NCBI GenBank assembly: GCA_021812905.1
Contig: JAKAMM010000037.1
Coordinates: forward strand, 1-10,645
From: Chloroflexota bacterium
Lineage (GTDB): Bacteria > Chloroflexota > Anaerolineae > Anaerolineales > Villigracilaceae
DNA: 10,645 nt
Reading direction: 5' to 3'
Within the stretch, counting starts at the first letter, position 1; every line of letters begins with the position of its first letter. Positions 7,580 through 10,645 of this stretch are shown piece after piece. The translations under genes were made by a program, and so were the position numbers. The notes under the pieces are model-generated. The model was not told the origin of the DNA and made no database searches. It saw nothing but the letters and a program-made list of their open reading frames with translations.

Positions 7580-7618
7580 AATAATCTTAATACATCGTTA
7601 GACACAAACTTTGATGTT

Positions 7619-8122
7619 TTATTCAAGTTCTTGTAAGCAAGTTTTTTCAATTTGAGTTGGTGTTAACTCAAATTTTACTAACAATTGTTCACACAAATGT
7701 ATTAATTGATCGTCAGATTCAACGGAATTGCACAAATCTAACAACAAACTTCTCAGCGAATGAACCAAAAAATTAAGTTTATCAAAAGTCAGAACTTTAG
7801 TTTCACCAGCAATAGTATTTTCCGTCTTAAGACGATTTGGGCCAACTATTACTCTAATTGGGTTCATAGTTGGATATTCCTTCCGAAACCATTGTTCTGC
7901 ATTAAGCAATTGGCCGTGATTTGCCTTCGTTAAAGGATTGTCGCCATCTTTCCGGCTTTTAACTTCAATCACCCAAGCCGATTTTGAGTTTAGCAACCAT
8001 AAAACATCTGGACCAACCCCAAAAGTCTTCTCCGGACGTTCTGCAGCTAATCCAAGAAATCCACCTAAGTCGGCCAATGCTTGCTCATATTGGTTCGAAT
8101 GCGTAAAACGGTGAAATCGCAC
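7619..8122 (-). pseudogene. C-terminal remnant of a helicase-associated PD-(D/E)XK nuclease-like protein, cut off by the IS21-family element
   Basis: The open frame begins at a GTG inside the IS end; native sequence starts at about 8099 with SNQYEQALADLGGFLGL. A stop (8137-8135) lies in the IS just upstream, so no fusion forms. Residues 36-58 carry GPDVLW, a strand, then VIEVKSRK: D39, E53 and K55 form a PD-(D/E)XK nuclease signature, with E14 a possible fourth residue. The start FEQALADLG-type, RPEKxxGxGPD and the EVKS core recall the C-terminal nuclease domain of some large DEAD/DEAH helicases; this is recollection, not a search. The N-terminal helicase is absent from the window. The gene is AT-rich compared with the IS. 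It is probably not expressed as a functional enzyme, though the isolated nuclease domain could fold if the GTG were used. Confidence 0.72.
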
Positions 8123-8146
8123 ACTCTGATCGGTTTATGCCGCACA
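8100..8146 (+). repeat. Left inverted repeat of the IS21-family element
   Basis: A 47-bp imperfect inverted match to 10583-10629. It contains an outer block (AAAACGG...TCGCACA, 8105-8123) and an inner copy of the 20-bp end repeat (TGATCGGT...GCCGCACA, 8127-8146). The bases 8120-8122 supply the accidental GTG of the interrupted nuclease frame. Confidence 0.8.
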
Positions 8147-8182
8147 GTGTGGGATAGAGAGCGCTGTTAGCGGTATTGTACC

Positions 8183-8932
8183 TTAAGTGTTCGGCATGTT
8201 CCGATCAGCCCTGAGCTTGCGCTGGGATTCGCCTTCGAGTTGGATGCGCTTGGCATTGTGGACCAGGCGGTCGAGAATGGCATCCGCCAGGGTGGGATCT
8301 GGGATGCGCAGGTGCCAGTCCGAAACGGGGACCTGGCTGGCAATGAGGGTGGCGGAATGTCCGAAACGGTCGTCGAGGACTTCAAGGATATCCTGGGCGT
8401 TCTGAATGGTGATGGTATCGCGCATCCAGTCATCGAAGATGAGCAGGTTGGTTTTCGCCAGGGAGCGCAGGATGTTGGCGAGAGAACCATCCTGTCGAGC
8501 AAGGCCGAGGGCATGAAGCAGCCGGGAAGTCCGATGATATCGAACGGTGAAACCGTTGCGGACAGCAGCATGGCCGAAAGCGCAAGCGATGAACGATTTT
8601 CCACTGCCGGTGGGGCCGAGTACCAGGATGTTGTGGCGGCTGGCGATCCAGTTGCACTGGCCAAGTTCCAGAACAGTGCGGCGGTTGAGGCCGCGGGCAG
8701 GGGCAAAATCGATATCTTCCAGGTTGGCCTGCATGGGGAAGTTGGCAGTGTGGATGTTGCGCCGGATGCGGTTCTCGCGGCGCTGGCTGCACTCTTGATC
8801 CACAAGCAGGGCCAAACGGTCTTCGAAGGATAGTTCAGTGTATTTGGGATTGGCCTGTTGTTCGCGCAAAGCATCGCGGAAAGCAGGCAGGCGCAGGCAG
8901 AGCAGTTGGTCATAGAGGGTTTGCAGGGTCAT
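8183..8932 (-). CDS. istB: IS21-family helper ATPase IstB
   Basis: A 249-residue AAA+ ATPase that assists the IstA transposase in target selection and strand transfer. The ATG at 8932 has AAAGGAG just upstream and lies 10 bases after the istA stop, so the two genes are cotranscribed. An N-terminal helical region (residues 1-100) is followed by Walker A GPTGSGKS (106-113) and Walker B LLIFDDW (163-169), then the region with ILEVLDDRFG and SQVPVSDWH typical of IstB. Length and motifs fit an intact member. The last codons overlap a 20-bp copy of the IS end repeat (8188-8207). Confidence 0.97.
   Translation of the reverse strand: MTLQTLYDQLLCLRLPAFRDALREQQANPKYTELSFEDRLALLVDQECSQRRENRIRRNIHTANFPMQANLEDIDFAPARGLNRRTVLELGQCNWIASRHNILVLGPTGSGKSFIACAFGHAAVRNGFTVRYHRTSRLLHALGLARQDGSLANILRSLAKTNLLIFDDWMRDTITIQNAQDILEVLDDRFGHSATLIASQVPVSDWHLRIPDPTLADAILDRLVHNAKRIQLEGESQRKLRADRNMPNT
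8188..8207 (+). repeat. Extra copy of the IS end repeat inside the 3' end of istB
   Basis: TGTTCGGCATGTTCCGATCA matches the right-end units such as TGTGCGGCATGACCGATCA (10561-10579) with two substitutions and one extra base, and is also followed by GCC. It faces the opposite way from the left-end unit at 8127-8146 and encodes the last residues of IstB. Confidence 0.6.
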
Positions 8933-8942
8933 GATGGCTCCT

Positions 8943-10463
8943 TTAGTGATAGTAGTTGTTGCCGCGCACGTTTTCGTGGGCAGGCAGGGAAGGCTCAGGG
9001 GGATTGGCAGCTGCCAGACGTTCGAGTTCGGACTTTACATCACGGTAGGAAAACAGGCTGGCTGCCAGCAGGTGCTCACAGGCGGTTTCGAGCTGGGCAT
9101 GGGGATGTCTGCGTGCCAGGTCAAGGATGCCAAGGCAGGACCGGTAGGCATGCTGCGGGTAGGGACGTGATTTCAGCAGGGCAGTGATATAGGCGCTGGT
9201 CTGTGCCCCGATTTTGGCGGCTTCACTCTGGAACCAACTTGCATCAGCACCCAAAACAAAACGATGGTTGGCTGGCATATGTTCGGAGCGGGTCGAAAAA
9301 CGTCCCTGGGTATGGCTGCGCGGGTGGATTGCCACCTGCTCTCCGTGGTGGAAGATCGTGATCAGGGTCTCTGTGGCACGAATACGCACTTCCTGCCGCA
9401 CCAGGTGGTGCGGAACGCTGTAATAATGGCCCTCAAAAGCGACGTGGTAATCGATGTTGACTTTAGCGTTCTTCCAGGCAGAAAACTCATAGGGACGTTC
9501 CGGGAGCGGGCGCAGAGCGGGTTGATCCAGTTCTTCGAACAGCTGTCTGCGAGACTTCCCCAAGTGTGCCATGCTGCGCTCATTGAGTTCTTGCAGCAGC
9601 GGTGCGATGGCGCGATTGGCTTCGCCGATGCTGAAGAAGGTGCGGTTGCGCAGGGGCGCCAGCACCCACCGCTCCACATTCTGAACACTGTTTTCAGCAT
9701 GTGGCTTGTCTTTCGGTTTGCGAACCCGGGCAGGCAGCACGGCCACCCCATAATGCTCTGCCAGTTCCTGGTAGCTGGGGTTGAGTTCCGGCTCATAGCG
9801 GTTGGGGCTGGTCACCCCCGATTTGAGATTGTCCGGGCGGACGATCTTTGGCAGTCCGCCAATGAAGCCAAAGGCGCGTACATGCCCTCCCAGCCAGTGC
9901 TGCAGTTCCTGCGAAGGCTGGATCTCGGCATAGGTATAGCTGCTGGCTGGCAGCGCTGCCACAAACACCTGCGCCTGAGTGATCTCGCCGGTCTCCGGAT
10001 TCGTGATCGGCACTGTCATTCCGGCATAATCCACTTCCATCTCGTCACCACCCTTGTGGGGCAGACGCATCGTATTGGTTTGGGTCTTGCTCCAATTCTT
10101 GTACAGTCCCAGGAACTGGGTCAGCCCATAGCCGTTGGGATACTTCTCGCGATACTCTCTCCACAGCAGCCTCAGGGTCACCCCGCGTTTGGACAGTTCC
10201 CGGTGTACATCTTCCCAGTCCGGTACCGGCTGTTCGCTCTTCCCCGCCTTCTCTGGGAATAACTGCTGGTACAGTGCATCTTCCAGCAACCCTTCCGGCA
10301 GTGGCCAACCAATGCCAGCCTCTTCCGCCCGCTTCAGGTATTCTCCCACGGTACTATTGGAAACCCTGCAGACCCGGGCGATCGCTCGGTTGGATAATCT
10401 CGCTTCATGATGTAATCGTATGACTTCCCGTATCTTTCGCACTGGTAATCGCTCCTGGGTCAT
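8943..10463 (-). CDS. istA: IS21-family transposase IstA
   Basis: A 506-residue DDE transposase that cuts and joins the IS ends. The ATG at 10463 was chosen because AGGAGG sits 5 bases upstream; the frame extends to 10502 without a ribosome-binding site. Residues 1-50 contain a helix-turn-helix (SNRAIARVCRVSNSTVGEYL) for binding the end repeats. The catalytic core shows D145 (EVDYAGM), D211 (VRPDNLK) and E257 (KPHAENSV), matching the DDE layout of the family. The C-terminal part holds the beta-rich FEGHYYSVPHHLV region typical of IS21 transposases. Length is normal and no frameshift or stop is seen, so the protein is likely functional. Confidence 0.97.
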   Translation of the reverse strand: MTQERLPVRKIREVIRLHHEARLSNRAIARVCRVSNSTVGEYLKRAEEAGIGWPLPEGLLEDALYQQLFPEKAGKSEQPVPDWEDVHRELSKRGVTLRLLWREYREKYPNGYGLTQFLGLYKNWSKTQTNTMRLPHKGGDEMEVDYAGMTVPITNPETGEITQAQVFVAALPASSYTYAEIQPSQELQHWLGGHVRAFGFIGGLPKIVRPDNLKSGVTSPNRYEPELNPSYQELAEHYGVAVLPARVRKPKDKPHAENSVQNVERWVLAPLRNRTFFSIGEANRAIAPLLQELNERSMAHLGKSRRQLFEELDQPALRPLPERPYEFSAWKNAKVNIDYHVAFEGHYYSVPHHLVRQEVRIRATETLITIFHHGEQVAIHPRSHTQGRFSTRSEHMPANHRFVLGADASWFQSEAAKIGAQTSAYITALLKSRPYPQHAYRSCLGILDLARRHPHAQLETACEHLLAASLFSYRDVKSELERLAAANPPEPSLPAHENVRGNNYYH

Positions 10464-10582
10464 GCCTGCCTCCTCGAATAATGATTCGACAGGATAACCC
10501 AACAGTTGAGATTTCCAGCGCTCCTACCCCTCTATTGTGTGCGACATCCACCGATCAGCCTGTGCGGCATGACCGATCACAG
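10464..10582. promoter_or_regulatory. Non-coding IS region upstream of istA with end repeats
   Basis: This stretch should hold the istA promoter (reading leftward), though I cannot assign -35 and -10 boxes with confidence. It contains the istA Shine-Dalgarno (10469-10474) and two units of the end repeat (10538-10557 and 10561-10579). Transposase bound to these repeats could overlap the promoter and give self-repression; this is inference. Confidence 0.45.
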
Positions 10583-10629
10583 TGTGCGCCTTGACCGATC
10601 AGCCTGTGCGACATGCCCCGTTTTTTGCA
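10538..10629 (-). repeat. Right end of the IS21-family element: three tandem end repeats plus terminal block
   Basis: Three direct units of TGTGCGxCxT...ACCGATCA lie at 10538-10557, 10561-10579 and 10583-10601, with starts 22-23 bp apart, about two helical turns. They are followed by a divergent terminal block at 10605-10629 (TGTGCGACATG, CCCCG, then TTTTTTGCA). The outer 47 bp form the inverted repeat with 8100-8146. These are the expected multiple IstA-binding sites. Confidence 0.85.
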
Positions 10630-10645
10630 CCCAGGCGCGCCCGAC

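Larger units (their letters stand above)
8100..10629 (-). mobile_element. IS21-family insertion sequence, complete copy
   Basis: About 2530 bp with istA and istB on the minus strand and matching inverted ends. The ends were placed where similarity between the two sides stops: left TGCGTAAAACGG (8100-8111), right the complement of TGCAAAAAACGG (10629-10618). The two 47-bp ends share TGC, AAAACGG, TCGCACA, TGATCGGT and GCACA blocks in the same order. Several 19-20-bp repeats lie at each end, as is usual for IS21-type transposase binding. The element appears more GC-rich than the genes to its left. No short direct repeat is seen outside the ends (left GGTTCGAA, right CCCAGGCG), so a later rearrangement is possible. 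The exact boundaries are uncertain by up to about 27 bases on either side. Confidence 0.88.

Noticed and set aside
8240..8833. Plus-strand open frame of 197 codons opposite istB
   Set aside because: Shadow of istB, which carries intact Walker motifs and a good ribosome-binding site on the minus strand.
9264..10262. Long plus-strand open frame (332 codons) opposite istA
   Set aside because: It is the antisense shadow of the GC-rich istA gene, lacks a ribosome-binding site and has no recognisable domain; istA has complete motifs.
10538..10620. Regularly spaced repeats resembling a tiny CRISPR array or replication iterons
   Set aside because: The units coincide with the IS end, the left end carries the inverted version, and the gaps between units are only 3 bases; they are transposase-binding repeats.
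10630..10645. GGCGCGCC palindrome at the right edge as a cloning or vector junction
   Set aside because: An eight-base GC palindrome is common in GC-rich DNA, and 16 bases are too few to judge.

Overview
The window looks like part of a bacterial mobile or accessory region (plasmid, integrative element or genomic island), not core chromosome. No rRNA, tRNA or housekeeping gene is visible. The evidence is an SNF2-type helicase, a DNA methyltransferase domain, two HNH proteins, a DUF6011-like zinc-finger protein, a group II intron and an IS21-family insertion sequence. The host cannot be named. Genes carry clear Shine-Dalgarno sequences and intrinsic terminators. An environmental bacterium such as a Chloroflexota member would fit, but that is only a guess.

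Layout. Positions 1-661 hold the 3' end of an unrecognised gene, then a small unrecognised gene whose ribosome-binding site overlaps the previous stop; a hairpin terminator follows. Positions 731-7047 form a second unit: a free-standing HNH nuclease gene overlaps by 20 bases the start of a large gene split by a 2392-base group II intron (2164-4555). Joining 2163 to 4556 restores one open frame of 1106 residues, with an N-terminal adenine-type methyltransferase domain (DUF6094-like) and a C-terminal SNF2-type helicase. Read without the intron in mind, this locus would be annotated as three separate genes. The intron carries a complete reverse transcriptase/maturase/HNH protein in domain IV, and domains V and VI can be folded by eye. 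A 14-bp inverted repeat and a small DUF6011-like gene ending in a strong terminator close the unit.

From 7619 on, everything lies on the minus strand. A PD-(D/E)XK-type nuclease domain is the C-terminal remnant of a larger protein, cut off by an IS21-family element (about 8100-10629) with istA and istB. The element's ends carry imperfect 47-bp inverted repeats and several copies of a 19-20-bp repeat, including one inside the 3' end of istB. No target duplication flanks it.

Functional reading: the methyltransferase-helicase, the HNH nuclease and the helicase-associated nuclease remnant suggest DNA modification, processing or defence functions of a mobile element. Two independent mobile elements have entered the locus: the intron is probably tolerated through splicing, while the IS has destroyed its target.
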